From Eubacterium sp. (lineage in GTDB: Bacteria; Bacillota; Clostridia; Lachnospirales; Lachnospiraceae), in contig JAFYHN010000045.1 in NCBI GenBank assembly GCA_017539165.1, positions 1 to 58,658 on the forward strand: a stretch of DNA of 58,658 bases, given 5' to 3'. Position numbers and translations under genes: made by a program. Positions 34,221-43,831 of the stretch are shown here, in pieces. The notes beneath the pieces were generated by a model. That model did no database searches. It was given only the letters and a program-made list of their open reading frames with translations, and had not been told where the DNA came from. Numbering within the stretch: position 1 is the first letter of the stretch; each line of letters starts with the position of its first letter.

Positions 34221-36455
34221 ATGAAGAAGGCAAAGAGAAATGCGGCTATAGGACTTATAGTCTTCATACTGCTTGTTGCAGGAGGGGTATATGCAGTACT
34301 TCAGGGACTTGGTTCTGACGCAGTAGGACGTGCAAAGGACATTCCACTTGGACTTGATCTGCAGGGTGGCGTCAGTGTCACTTATGAGATTCAAGAGAAG
34401 GATGCAACAGATGAGCAGATAGATGCAACTATCGATAAGCTCCAGCGAAGAGTTGATACATACAGCCCTGATGCAGAAGTGTATAAGCAGGGGAACAGAC
34501 GTATCACTGTTGAAATTCCTGTAGACACAAGTAAGTATGATCCAAATGCAATCCTTGATGCTCTTGGTCGTCCGGGAAAACTTGAGTTCCTTGATTCTGA
34601 GAATTACGAGAAGTTCGCCGGTGGAAATGGCGACTATAAAGCAGCACTTACAGGTTCAGATGTAAAGAACGCTGAAGGTGGACGTATTCAGGACAATACA
34701 GGAGCAGATGAGTATGTCGTATCTCTTCAGTTCTCTGATGAAGGAGGACAGAAGTTTGCAGATGTTACCGGAGCAAATGTCGGAAAGCCTATTTATATAG
34801 TATATGATGGAAAAGTAGTAAGTGCTCCAACAGTTCGTGAGCAGATATCTGGTGGCAGTGCTCAGATTGATGGTATGAAGGATTATGAAGAAGCTTCAAA
34901 TCTTGCAAGTACTATCAAGATCGGTGCGCTTCCTCTTACACTTAAGGAACTTTCATCTCAGGTAGTTGGTGCAAAGCTTGGTTCAGATGCTCTTAGAACA
35001 TCACTCATAGCAGGTGCGATAGGTCTTATGCTTATCTTCCTTCTTATGATCATTGTTTTCAGATTCCCTGGATTTATTGCAGCAGTAGCACTTTCAGTAT
35101 ATACAGTTCTTGAGCTGTTCTTCCTGAACTCACTTCATATTACACTTACACTTCCGGGTCTTGCAGGTATCATCCTGTCAATCGGTATGGCGGTAGATGC
35201 GAATGTTATCATCTTCACACGTATCAAGGAAGAGATTGGACAGGGAAAGACAGTTAAGACTGCAGTTAAAGCCGGATTTGAGAAGGCTATGTCAGCCATC
35301 ATTGATGGAAATATAACAACAATCATTGCCGGTATCGTACTTCTTATCATGGGTACAGGTACAGTTAAGGGATTTGCAAGAACTCTTATCCTCGGTATTG
35401 TTTTATCAATGTTTACAGCTCTTGTTATTACAAGATTCCTTCTTAATGTATTTGTATCACTTGGGCTTACAAGCAAGAAGTTCTATGGTGCTGCAAAGAC
35501 ACCAAAGGTTTCAAAGTACTCAAAGGGATTCAGATACTCAGCTGTTTTCTCAGTTGCCGTTATCCTTATCGGTATCGCTTTCGTATTTGTTAACAAGGGA
35601 ATCGGTACAAGAGGAAATGGACTTAACTACTCGCTTGAGTTCAGTGGTGGTACATCAACATCTGTAACATTTAATGAACCATATACACTTCAGAAAGTTG
35701 AAAGTGATGTTCTTCCTGTATTTGTTGAAGCAGGAATTGATTCAAGTAAGGTTCAGATCCAGATAGTAGATAATTCTAATCAGGTAGTATTCAAGACATC
35801 AAATCTTGACGAAGAAGCTCGTGCGACATTGGCTGGTAAACTTAAGGAGAAGTTCTCTATTACAGACGATAAGATTGATTCTCAGAACATTTCCAGTACG
35901 ATCAGTCAGGAAACACAGAGAGATGCTATTCTTGCTGTAGTTATCGCTTCACTTCTGATGTTAATCTATATTGCTATCAGATTTAGTGATGCAAGATTCG
36001 GTGTTAGTGCCGTTCTCGCACTTATCCATGACGTACTTTTCGTGTTCTGTGCATATTCGGTTATGTACCTTTCGGTTGGTGGTACATTTATCGCATGTAT
36101 GCTTACTATCGTAGGTTACTCAATCAACTCATCGATCATCATCTTCGATCGAATCAGAGAGAACCTAAAGGAGATGAATCCTTCAAAGTACAGCTATGCT
36201 GAGATAGTAGATACTAGTATTTCACAGACATTTACACGTAATATATATACAAACCTGACAACATTCCTTACAATCTTCATGCTCTTCATCCTTGGAGTTG
36301 CATCACTTAAGGAATTTACACTTACACTTATGGTTGGTGTAGTTGCAGGTACATATTCATCAATCTGTATCACAGGACCACTGTGGCTGTGGCTTAGAAC
36401 TAAACTTAATTCTAAGGAAGATAACAGCGAGCCAAAGAAGGTTGCTAAGGCATAA
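34221..36455 (+). CDS. secDF: Protein translocase SecD-SecF fusion
   Basis: 744 residues, joining SecD (~1-430) and SecF (~440-730) as in many Firmicutes. SecD shows GLDLQGGVSVTYEI near the start and the membrane block GMAVDANVIIFTRIKEE; SecF shows the corresponding YSINSSIIIFDRIREN. There are twelve membrane helices and two periplasmic-type P1 domains. The proton-driven complex pulls exported proteins out of SecYEG. GAGGAGA precedes the ATG. The order secDF-recJ-apt-rel is conserved in Firmicutes. A strong terminator follows. Confidence 0.97.
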   Translation: MKKAKRNAAIGLIVFILLVAGGVYAVLQGLGSDAVGRAKDIPLGLDLQGGVSVTYEIQEKDATDEQIDATIDKLQRRVDTYSPDAEVYKQGNRRITVEIPVDTSKYDPNAILDALGRPGKLEFLDSENYEKFAGGNGDYKAALTGSDVKNAEGGRIQDNTGADEYVVSLQFSDEGGQKFADVTGANVGKPIYIVYDGKVVSAPTVREQISGGSAQIDGMKDYEEASNLASTIKIGALPLTLKELSSQVVGAKLGSDALRTSLIAGAIGLMLIFLLMIIVFRFPGFIAAVALSVYTVLELFFLNSLHITLTLPGLAGIILSIGMAVDANVIIFTRIKEEIGQGKTVKTAVKAGFEKAMSAIIDGNITTIIAGIVLLIMGTGTVKGFARTLILGIVLSMFTALVITRFLLNVFVSLGLTSKKFYGAAKTPKVSKYSKGFRYSAVFSVAVILIGIAFVFVNKGIGTRGNGLNYSLEFSGGTSTSVTFNEPYTLQKVESDVLPVFVEAGIDSSKVQIQIVDNSNQVVFKTSNLDEEARATLAGKLKEKFSITDDKIDSQNISSTISQETQRDAILAVVIASLLMLIYIAIRFSDARFGVSAVLALIHDVLFVFCAYSVMYLSVGGTFIACMLTIVGYSINSSIIIFDRIRENLKEMNPSKYSYAEIVDTSISQTFTRNIYTNLTTFLTIFMLFILGVASLKEFTLTLMVGVVAGTYSSICITGPLWLWLRTKLNSKEDNSEPKKVAKA

Positions 36456-36492
36456 CAAAAAAATAGTTATAATCGTATGGTTATTATGAATT

Positions 36493-36515
36493 ACGGGGGA
36501 ATTATATTCCCCCGT
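36493..36515 (+). terminator. Rho-independent terminator after secDF
   Basis: ACGGGGGAA pairs with TTCCCCCGT around TTATA, a nine-pair stem followed by TTGTGTTT. Confidence 0.85.
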
Positions 36516-36580
36516 TTGTGTTTAAAAAAATTATTTTTGAGACTGTAAATGTATTGATAAAAAAGGAGCTCGTAACAGAT

Positions 36581-38347
36581 ATGAAACAAGACTGGCGTAT
36601 ATATGCAAAAAAAGCGGATTTTAACGCGCTGGCTGCAAGGTTTGGGATTGACCCTGTTCTTGCAAGAATAATCCGTAACAGGGATGTTATAACAGAAAAA
36701 GAATATGAAGAATATCTGTTCGGGACACTTGACAGCGTTCATTCTCCGGAAACGATGATGGATATAGAACTCGGTGCAGATATCATTGCTTCTTCTATAG
36801 AAGCCGGTGAAAGTATCAGGATAGTAGGAGATTATGACGTGGATGGCGTGATGTCAACATGTATCCTGTTTGATGCACTGAATAGAGCGAATGCCAGGGT
36901 ATCTTATACTATTCCGCATAGAGTTAATGACGGATATGGGATAAATGAACAGATAATACAGAAAGCATATGAAGATGGAATTGATACGATTCTGACATGC
37001 GATAATGGTATTGCGGCAGTAAGTGCAATAGAAAAAGCAGTGGAGCTTGGGCTCACAGTTGTAGTAACTGACCATCATGAAGTTCAGCCGGTCATACCAG
37101 AAGCGGATGCGATAATCGATCCTCATCAGGATGGGGACGAATATCCGTATTCTGATATCTGCGGAGCTCTTGTAGCTTATAAATTTGTACAGGTTTTGTA
37201 TGACAGAATGGGTATGGCTCTGGGAAGATATGATTATCTAGAAGAGGTGGCGCTTGCAACTGTATGTGATGTTATGCCTCTTCTTGATGAGAATAGAATA
37301 TATGTACGTGAAGGACTAAAAAGATTAGAAGTGACCGAAAAGGTTGGACTTAAAGCGTTGATCAAGGTTCAGAATCTTGAAGGTAAGAAGCTTACAGGTT
37401 ATCATTTGGGATTTGTACTCGGACCAACGATAAATGCTGCAGGAAAACTTGGTGATGCAACTGATGCAGTGGAACTTCTTCTGTGTGAAAATGAATCAGA
37501 AGCTCTTAAGCGTGCGGAAGCTATGAAAGAACTGAACGATAGCAGGAAGGCAATGACTGAAGAGGGAGAGCAGAAAGCTATTGAGATCATAGAGAAACAG
37601 CTTGTTAGTGTAGACGGAGAGGAAGTTCCTAAAGACGATGTGCTTCTAATCTATATTCCGGATCTTCATGAGGGACTTGCCGGGATTGTGGCAGGAAGAA
37701 TCCGTGAAAGATATTACAGACCGACTATAATATTTACAGATACAGATAAAGATCCATCGATTTTAAAGGGTTCGGGAAGATCCACGGATTCATATAATAT
37801 GTTTGAGAAGATAAATGTACATAAAGACATGCTGGTAAAATTCGGAGGTCATCCTCTGGCAGCTGGGTTATCCATAGAAAGAGATAAGCTTGATGAATTC
37901 AGGAAAATCCTTAACGATGAATCGGGACTGACTGAGACAGATAAGATTCCAAAGCTTATGATAGATGTTCCAATGCCTATCAGTTATGCTAGTATGAAAC
38001 TGGCTGAACAGATCAGTTCTCTGGAACCATTTGGAAAAGGAAACGAAAGTCCGCTTTTTGCTGAGAAAGCTCTGGAGATTCTTGGATATAAGATATTCGG
38101 CCAGCAAAATAATGCAATGAAGCTCAAGGTAAGAGGATCCAGAGGGATCGTTTCAGAGATTCTATATTTCAGACCACAGCAGTTTGAAAATGATATAAAG
38201 AGGTGGTTTGGAGATGACATTTGTGATAAAATAAAGAATGGTGTTTATACAGGTTGTAAGCTGGATATAGCTTATGAAGTAGGTATAAATGAATATAATG
38301 GCGGCAGATATCTGCAGCTTATAATGAAAACGTATGACAAGAGTTAA
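36581..38347 (+). CDS. recJ: Single-stranded-DNA-specific exonuclease RecJ
   Basis: 588 residues. The DHH-family 5'-3' exonuclease acts in recombination and mismatch or base-excision repair. Motifs: VGDYDVDGVMSTC (metal motif, usually DxD), CDNGIAAVSA, VVTDHHEV (the DHH signature), and the DHHA1 part with GSGRSTDSYNMF and KFGGHPLAAGLSIE. The ATG behind AAAAGGAG is chosen. An in-frame upstream start at 36518 would begin inside the region after the secDF terminator and adds no conserved sequence. The protein is shorter than gamma-proteobacterial relatives only at the C-terminus, normal for Clostridia. Confidence 0.95.
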   Translation: MKQDWRIYAKKADFNALAARFGIDPVLARIIRNRDVITEKEYEEYLFGTLDSVHSPETMMDIELGADIIASSIEAGESIRIVGDYDVDGVMSTCILFDALNRANARVSYTIPHRVNDGYGINEQIIQKAYEDGIDTILTCDNGIAAVSAIEKAVELGLTVVVTDHHEVQPVIPEADAIIDPHQDGDEYPYSDICGALVAYKFVQVLYDRMGMALGRYDYLEEVALATVCDVMPLLDENRIYVREGLKRLEVTEKVGLKALIKVQNLEGKKLTGYHLGFVLGPTINAAGKLGDATDAVELLLCENESEALKRAEAMKELNDSRKAMTEEGEQKAIEIIEKQLVSVDGEEVPKDDVLLIYIPDLHEGLAGIVAGRIRERYYRPTIIFTDTDKDPSILKGSGRSTDSYNMFEKINVHKDMLVKFGGHPLAAGLSIERDKLDEFRKILNDESGLTETDKIPKLMIDVPMPISYASMKLAEQISSLEPFGKGNESPLFAEKALEILGYKIFGQQNNAMKLKVRGSRGIVSEILYFRPQQFENDIKRWFGDDICDKIKNGVYTGCKLDIAYEVGINEYNGGRYLQLIMKTYDKS

Positions 38348-38397
38348 AAACGGATCCCATGCGAAGGATCTTAAATATATCACGGAGGATTTGTGAA

Positions 38398-38922
38398 ATG
38401 AAAACTGTTGAGGATTTTATAATTACTATTCCGGATTTTCCGGAACCTGGTATCATGTTCAGAGATGTAACAGGAGTTCTGGACGATGCTGAAGGACTTA
38501 AGATTGCTATAGATGAACTGTATAAAAAGCTGGACGGAGTTGAGTATGATGTGATAGCAGGTGCAGAGGCAAGAGGATTTATCTTCGGTATGCCACTTGC
38601 ATACAAGGCTGGTAAGCCATTTGTTCCTATCAGAAAGAAAGGAAAACTCCCTAGAGAAACTGTTGAAAAATCTTATGATCTTGAATATGGTACTGCGACC
38701 ATTGAGATTCATAAGAATTCTATAAAGCCGGGACAGAGAGTTGTTGTAGTAGACGATCTCATAGCAACCGGAGGTACTATGAAGGCTTCAGCAGAGCTTA
38801 TCGAAGAGCTGGGCGGAAAGGTCGTAAAGATGCTTTTCCTTCTTGAACTTGAAGGGCTCGAGGGAAGAAAGAAGCTTTCGGGATATGATGTTGATTCGGT
38901 TGTTAAATATCCTGGTAAATAA
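38398..38922 (+). CDS. apt: Adenine phosphoribosyltransferase
   Basis: 174 residues. Makes AMP from adenine and PRPP (purine salvage, cytosol). The PRPP loop VVVVDDLIATGGTMKA and the N-terminal IPDFPEPGIMFRDVT and GAEARGFIFG blocks are diagnostic. The ATG lies nine bases after GGAGG; a longer frame beginning 13 codons earlier overlaps that site and is rejected. It is 50 bases after recJ and 53 before rel, in the conserved gene order. Confidence 0.97.
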   Translation: MKTVEDFIITIPDFPEPGIMFRDVTGVLDDAEGLKIAIDELYKKLDGVEYDVIAGAEARGFIFGMPLAYKAGKPFVPIRKKGKLPRETVEKSYDLEYGTATIEIHKNSIKPGQRVVVVDDLIATGGTMKASAELIEELGGKVVKMLFLLELEGLEGRKKLSGYDVDSVVKYPGK

Positions 38923-38975
38923 ATGGAAAGTATATATTGCTTAAAAGTAAATGATTATGGGAAGGAGGAGTGAGT

Positions 38976-41297
38976 ATGTCAGATATGATTACAGAAGATA
39001 TGGGCTTGGAGGATAACGGTGTAGATAGAAGACCGGTCCAGGAGATAATAAATGACAGCGCAAAGACGGGTGTACTCGCAACTCCGGAAGATTTTACTTC
39101 GCCGGACGAGATATATAATGTGCTTATAGAGAAGATAAAATTATATCATCCATCAGACGACTTTTCATTGATCGAGAAGGCTTATCATATAGCTGATGAT
39201 GCACACAAGAATCAAAAGCGTAAGTCAGGTGAGCCTTATATCATCCATCCATTGTGTGTGGCTATCATTCTTGCGGAACTGGAAATGGATAAGGAGACTA
39301 TTGTTGCTGGTCTTCTTCATGATGTCATAGAAGATACTGAGTATACCAAGGAGGATCTTGCAAAAGAATTTTCTCCTGAGATAGCTCTTCTGGTTGATGG
39401 TGTTACAAAGCTGACTCAGCTGAATCTCTCTCAGGATAAGATTGAGATCCAGGCAGAGAATCTTCGTAAGATGTTCCTTGCAATGGCTAAGGATATCAGA
39501 GTTATCATCATCAAGCTGGCCGACAGACTTCACAATCTCAGAACTCTTCAGTACCAGACTGCTGCAAAGCAGATTGAGAAGGCTCGTGAGACCATGGATA
39601 TCTATGCTCCTATAGCTAATCGTCTCGGTATTTCCCGTATTCAGGTTGAGATGGATGATCTCTGTATGCAGTACCTATACCCTGAGATATACAAAGAGCT
39701 TAGGGATAGTATAGGGGAGAGGCTAACAGAGAAAGAAGACTTCATCAATGACATGGTCAGGGAAGTCACACAATATATTCATGAGGCTGAGATAGATGCT
39801 GAGATAGAGGGACGCGTTAAGCATATCTTTAGTATCTATAAGAAGATGAAGACTCAGGGCAAAACCCTGGATCAGATATATGATATATTTGCTCTTCGTG
39901 TAAAGGTTTCTTCGGTGAGAGACTGTTATGCGGCATTGGGTATCATTCATGAAAAATATAAACCTATTCCGGGAAGATTCAAAGACTACATAGCTATGCC
40001 TAAGGCAAATATGTATCAGTCTCTTCATACTACCCTTATAGGTCATGGCGGAATTCCTTTTGAGATACAGATCAGAACTTACGATATGCACAGGACAGCA
40101 GAGTACGGAATCGCTGCTCATTGGAAATATAAGGAAGACGGAAGTAAGAGTGTATCAAGAGAAGAAGAGAAGCTGAACTGGCTTCAGGAGATTCTGGACT
40201 GGCAGAATGATACAAAAGATAATAAGGAATTCATGAATGCGGTAAAGACAGATCTGGATATGTTCCAGGATCAGGTTTACTGCTTTACTCCTGCGGGGGA
40301 TGTTAAACCTCTTCCGAGAGGTTCGAATACCATCGATTTTGCTTATGCTATTCATACCGCAGTCGGTAACAGAATGGTTGGAGCAAGAATAAACGGACGT
40401 CAGGTTCCGATTGAAACAACTCTTCATTCAGGTGACAGAGTGGAGATCATAACTTCACAGAATACAAAAGGTCCAAGTATGGATTGGCTCAAGCTGGTCA
40501 AGAGTACTCAGGCCAAGACTAAGATAAATCAGTGGTTTAGACAGGAACTTAAGGAGGAAAACATCGTCAAAGGAAAAACGGCGATGGAAGAATATTGCAA
40601 AGCTAAAGGCATAGTTCTGTCTGAGCTTCTAAAGCCTGAATATATGGCAAAAACACTGAAGAGATACAATTTCCCTGATTGGGATTCGCTTGTTGCTGCT
40701 ATAGGACATGGTGGTCTCAAGGAAGGTCAGATTATCAACAGACTTCAGGAAGAAGTACGCCGTGAGAATGAACAAAACACTACTGATGAAGATGTTATCA
40801 GAGAGATTAATAGTCAGGCGCGAGAGTTCCATATTCCTAAGGGAAGTATCAAAGTTCGTGGAATTCATGATGTAGCTGTTCGTTTTTCTAAATGCTGTAC
40901 ACCTGTTCCTGGTGATGAGATAGTTGGATTCGTCACAAGAGGAAGAGGAATTTCTATCCACAGAACTGACTGTGAAAATGTACTCTGCATGAGCGAAGCT
41001 GAGAGACAGAGACTTATTGAGGCAGAGTGGGTTTCTGAGGATAATCGCGGAGAAGCAGAGTTCACTACTGAAATCAATGTTTACGCAATGGATAGAAGTG
41101 CGCTGATATTTGATATAACAAAAGTCTTTATGGAAGCAGAGATTCCGATAAAGAGGATTGAAGGACGTATCAATAAGCAGGGTAAGTCTACTGTGAATGT
41201 ACAGTTTGGAATTAAATCAAAGGACGAACTTAATACGCTTACTTCGAAGATCAGAAGTATAGAGGGTATTATTGATATTGAGAGGACACAGGGATAA
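38976..41297 (+). CDS. relA: Bifunctional (p)ppGpp synthetase/hydrolase Rel
   Basis: 773 residues, the stringent-response alarmone enzyme. The HD hydrolase domain (~75-230) carries IIHPLCVAIILAEL, LLHDVIEDTEYT and DRLHNLRTL; the synthetase domain (~265-380) carries GRFKDYIAMPKANMYQSLHTT. TGS (~415-475, VYCFTPAGDVKPLPRGSNTIDFAYAIHT), a zinc-finger/helical region (RFSKCCTPVPGDEIVG) and a C-terminal ACT domain follow. Both halves look intact, so it should make and break ppGpp. The ATG is seven bases from AAGGAGG; the GTG two codons earlier touches that site. Its stop is six bases from a perfect inverted-repeat element. Confidence 0.97.
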   Translation: MSDMITEDMGLEDNGVDRRPVQEIINDSAKTGVLATPEDFTSPDEIYNVLIEKIKLYHPSDDFSLIEKAYHIADDAHKNQKRKSGEPYIIHPLCVAIILAELEMDKETIVAGLLHDVIEDTEYTKEDLAKEFSPEIALLVDGVTKLTQLNLSQDKIEIQAENLRKMFLAMAKDIRVIIIKLADRLHNLRTLQYQTAAKQIEKARETMDIYAPIANRLGISRIQVEMDDLCMQYLYPEIYKELRDSIGERLTEKEDFINDMVREVTQYIHEAEIDAEIEGRVKHIFSIYKKMKTQGKTLDQIYDIFALRVKVSSVRDCYAALGIIHEKYKPIPGRFKDYIAMPKANMYQSLHTTLIGHGGIPFEIQIRTYDMHRTAEYGIAAHWKYKEDGSKSVSREEEKLNWLQEILDWQNDTKDNKEFMNAVKTDLDMFQDQVYCFTPAGDVKPLPRGSNTIDFAYAIHTAVGNRMVGARINGRQVPIETTLHSGDRVEIITSQNTKGPSMDWLKLVKSTQAKTKINQWFRQELKEENIVKGKTAMEEYCKAKGIVLSELLKPEYMAKTLKRYNFPDWDSLVAAIGHGGLKEGQIINRLQEEVRRENEQNTTDEDVIREINSQAREFHIPKGSIKVRGIHDVAVRFSKCCTPVPGDEIVGFVTRGRGISIHRTDCENVLCMSEAERQRLIEAEWVSEDNRGEAEFTTEINVYAMDRSALIFDITKVFMEAEIPIKRIEGRINKQGKSTVNVQFGIKSKDELNTLTSKIRSIEGIIDIERTQG

Positions 41298-41302
41298 AGA
41301 AA

Positions 41303-41454
41303 TATGAGCGAGAGTATAGATGTTCGACATCGCTCTCGCTCATGGCGGGATCTCCCGAACGGCCGCTTCGCTCGCTAAGCTCTCACATTGCACAAGTGCT
41401 TGTGAATCGCTAAGCGCCGCGACCCTTATGGTCGAACATCTATACTCTCGCTCA
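41303..41454. repeat. Long perfect inverted repeat element after rel
   Basis: Two 25-base arms (41303-41327 and 41430-41454) are perfectly complementary and flank 102 bases of GC-rich sequence. An inner copy of CTCTCGCTCATGG (41332-41344) matches the 3' end (41444-41456), so the 5' arm can pair with either (11 or 25 pairs). The inside also holds CGGG-ATCT-CCCG and two TCGCTAAGC copies. TTTT follows the right arm, so it may also act as the rel terminator. It has no transposase and no obvious target duplication. Confidence 0.75.
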
Positions 41455-41509
41455 TGGTTTTAAAGAGAGACAGTAGGAATGATAGAAGATAAAGGAGAAT
41501 TACGGATAG

Positions 41510-42142
41510 ATGTATAAGATGACATGCAGGACGCAGGGGCCGGTTGCAACGAATTGTTATACGGTGATCAATGAGGATACGAATGAGGCTATCCTTGTGG
41601 ATGCATCTGGAAGTACGGATTCTCTGCTGAGTGCGGTTAAGGATGCGGGAGCAAAGCTTGTTGCGGTTCTTCTTACACATGCGCATTTTGATCATGTTGA
41701 TGCTGTGGAAAAGGTTAGGGATATTTTTCCTGAGGTACAGGTTTATATCGGTGTTAATGATGAGAAGCTTCTGAGTGATCCTGGTCTTAATCTTTCGCTT
41801 GCATTTATGGGTAATCCTGTATCGGTTAAATCTGATAATACGGTTTCGGATGGTGAGGAGATAGAGCTGATCGGTCTTAAGATTCGTTGTATCGAGGTTC
41901 CAGGGCATACGATAGGTGGTATGTGTTATTATATCGAGAGTCTGGGAACTCTGTTTGATGGAGATACACTTTTCCATGGAAGTATAGGACGTTCAGATTT
42001 TCCGACTGGAAATGGTGAGGATCTTATAAAGAATATTGAGGATAAACTTCTTGTTCTTCCGGAAGAGACGAAAGTTTTTCCGGGACATGATTCGGAAACG
42101 ACTATCGGAAGAGAGAAGACGAGTAATTATTACTTTATTTAA
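41510..42142 (+). CDS. Metallo-beta-lactamase-fold hydrolase (glyoxalase II-like)
   Basis: 210 residues, cytoplasmic. Metal ligands are visible: THAHFDHVD (HxHxDH), GHTIGGMCYY (third His), LFDGDTLF (bridging Asp) and PGHDSETTIG (last His). This matches the YcbL/YqgX glyoxalase II-like branch of the MBL fold, probable thioester hydrolases acting on hydroxyacyl-glutathione or other thiols. The natural substrate in a low-molecular-weight-thiol-variable Firmicute is uncertain. AAAGGAG lies 12 bases before the ATG. It is 48 bases before hemZ. Confidence 0.9.
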   Translation: MYKMTCRTQGPVATNCYTVINEDTNEAILVDASGSTDSLLSAVKDAGAKLVAVLLTHAHFDHVDAVEKVRDIFPEVQVYIGVNDEKLLSDPGLNLSLAFMGNPVSVKSDNTVSDGEEIELIGLKIRCIEVPGHTIGGMCYYIESLGTLFDGDTLFHGSIGRSDFPTGNGEDLIKNIEDKLLVLPEETKVFPGHDSETTIGREKTSNYYFI

Positions 42143-42190
42143 TCAGGAACTGCAGACTTTTAAGTGAGATTAATGAGGTATTTCTAAACG

Positions 42191-43792
42191 ATGATTCTAC
42201 TTGTTCAGAACAGTCTTGAATATGAAACGGATTTACGCGCTATGATTGGCGCGTTTTTTCCAGCAACAAAGATCGTATCTGCTTCACCGGATGAGGTGGC
42301 AGGTTTTGATAAGAACAGACATAATGAGTTTCAGTTTGTTTTTACGGCTCTTTATGAGGGAAATAACACTCGTCTTCGTATAGAGGAGAAGGGGCATGTT
42401 CTTTATTCTGCATATGCGTATGGTGACTTTACAGATAGAAAGAGATACAGAAATAAACTAAAACTTGCTTCTTACAGAATCCTTTCGGAATATACCGGAC
42501 GTGTTCTTCCGTGGGGAAGTCTTACTGGAATGAGACCAACTAAGATTGCTACTTCAGCACTTGAAAAAGGTAAGAACCGTACGGATATAATCGATTATTA
42601 TCAGAATACTTATGATACATCTCATGAAAAAGCTGGCCTGGCAACTACTGTTGCTATCAAGGAACAGTCTATACTCAGAACATTTAATCCGATAAGGGAT
42701 TACTGTCTTTATATAGGAATTCCTTTCTGTCCAACTAGATGTCTCTATTGCTCATTTGCTGCATACCCGATATTTGAATATAAAACAAAGGTCAAAGATT
42801 ATATTAATGCTCTAAAACAGGAGCTTCCATATATTTCATTTCTTAACAGACACAGGCATCTGGTTGCAATATATATCGGAGGGGGTACGCCGACCTCTCT
42901 TTCTGAGAAGGATCTGGAGGCGCTGCTAAAGTGTGTCGAAGATACATTTGATCTGACATATCTCAGAGAATATACTATCGAAGCTGGACGTCCTGACAGC
43001 GTGACAGTTGAGAAGCTTGAGATAATGAAGCGCTATGGTTGTACTCGTATCAGTATCAATCCGCAGACTATGAATGCTTCTACGCTCAGAACAATTGGTC
43101 GTGGTCATACACCTGCAGATATTAAGTGGGCATTCAATGAGGCAAGAAAAGCAGGATTTAAGAATATAAATATGGATCTTATTGCAGGTCTTCCAAATGA
43201 ATCTCTTGAAGATATGGAATATACGCTTTCAGAGATAAGGAAGATGAATCCTGAATCGGTTACGGTTCATTCTCTTGCTATTAAGAGAGCGGCGGAACTG
43301 AATCAGCAGTATGATTCCTTCAGAGAAACGATAAATCACGATATGGATAAGATGATCTCCCTTGCGTCAGTGACACTTGCTGACATGAAACTGAAGCCAT
43401 ATTATCTGTATCGTCAGAAGAATATAGCAGGCAATCTTGAGAATACCGGATATGCTAAAGAAGGAAAAGAGTGTCTGTATAATGTCCTTATAATGGAAGA
43501 AAAACTGGATACATTTGCGGCAGGGGCCGGAGGTATAACAAGACTTATCAGCGTTAAACCGAGATCGGGAGACGAGATAGATGATATGTCATACGAGCTC
43601 AGGGTTGATAGTGATGATAACGTGGTTGAAAAAGAGCCGGTAAATGTTATGGATCTCACAGCTGCGGATTTTGATGTTACGAGAGTCGACCGCGTTGAGA
43701 ATGTTAAGAACATCGATGATTATATCGACCGTGTTGATGAGATGCTTGAGCGAAAGAATGCGGGTGTCGAGGCCAGGAATTTCGACATATAA
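42191..43792 (+). CDS. hemZ: Oxygen-independent coproporphyrinogen III oxidase-like radical SAM enzyme HemZ
   Basis: 533 residues. An N-terminal ~165-residue region is typical of HemZ. The radical SAM core has the 4Fe-4S motif CPTRCLYC in YIGIPFCPTRCLYCSFAAYP, then YIGGGTPTSLSEK, EAGRPDS, RISINPQTMN, NMDLIAGLPNES and the C-terminal YLYRQKNIAGNLENTGYA block. HemZ of Bacillus is described as a coproporphyrinogen dehydrogenase, but the activity of clostridial copies is unproven, and haem use by this organism is not shown here. The AUG is preceded by only a weak TGAGGT site. Confidence 0.92.
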   Translation: MILLVQNSLEYETDLRAMIGAFFPATKIVSASPDEVAGFDKNRHNEFQFVFTALYEGNNTRLRIEEKGHVLYSAYAYGDFTDRKRYRNKLKLASYRILSEYTGRVLPWGSLTGMRPTKIATSALEKGKNRTDIIDYYQNTYDTSHEKAGLATTVAIKEQSILRTFNPIRDYCLYIGIPFCPTRCLYCSFAAYPIFEYKTKVKDYINALKQELPYISFLNRHRHLVAIYIGGGTPTSLSEKDLEALLKCVEDTFDLTYLREYTIEAGRPDSVTVEKLEIMKRYGCTRISINPQTMNASTLRTIGRGHTPADIKWAFNEARKAGFKNINMDLIAGLPNESLEDMEYTLSEIRKMNPESVTVHSLAIKRAAELNQQYDSFRETINHDMDKMISLASVTLADMKLKPYYLYRQKNIAGNLENTGYAKEGKECLYNVLIMEEKLDTFAAGAGGITRLISVKPRSGDEIDDMSYELRVDSDDNVVEKEPVNVMDLTAADFDVTRVDRVENVKNIDDYIDRVDEMLERKNAGVEARNFDI

Positions 43793-43831
43793 TAAGGAAG
43801 AAAAGAAACTTCAGGAGTTAGTGGTTTTATA

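Noticed and set aside
41303-41454. An insertion sequence
   Set aside because: There is no transposase frame between the arms and no flanking target duplication; too short for an autonomous element.
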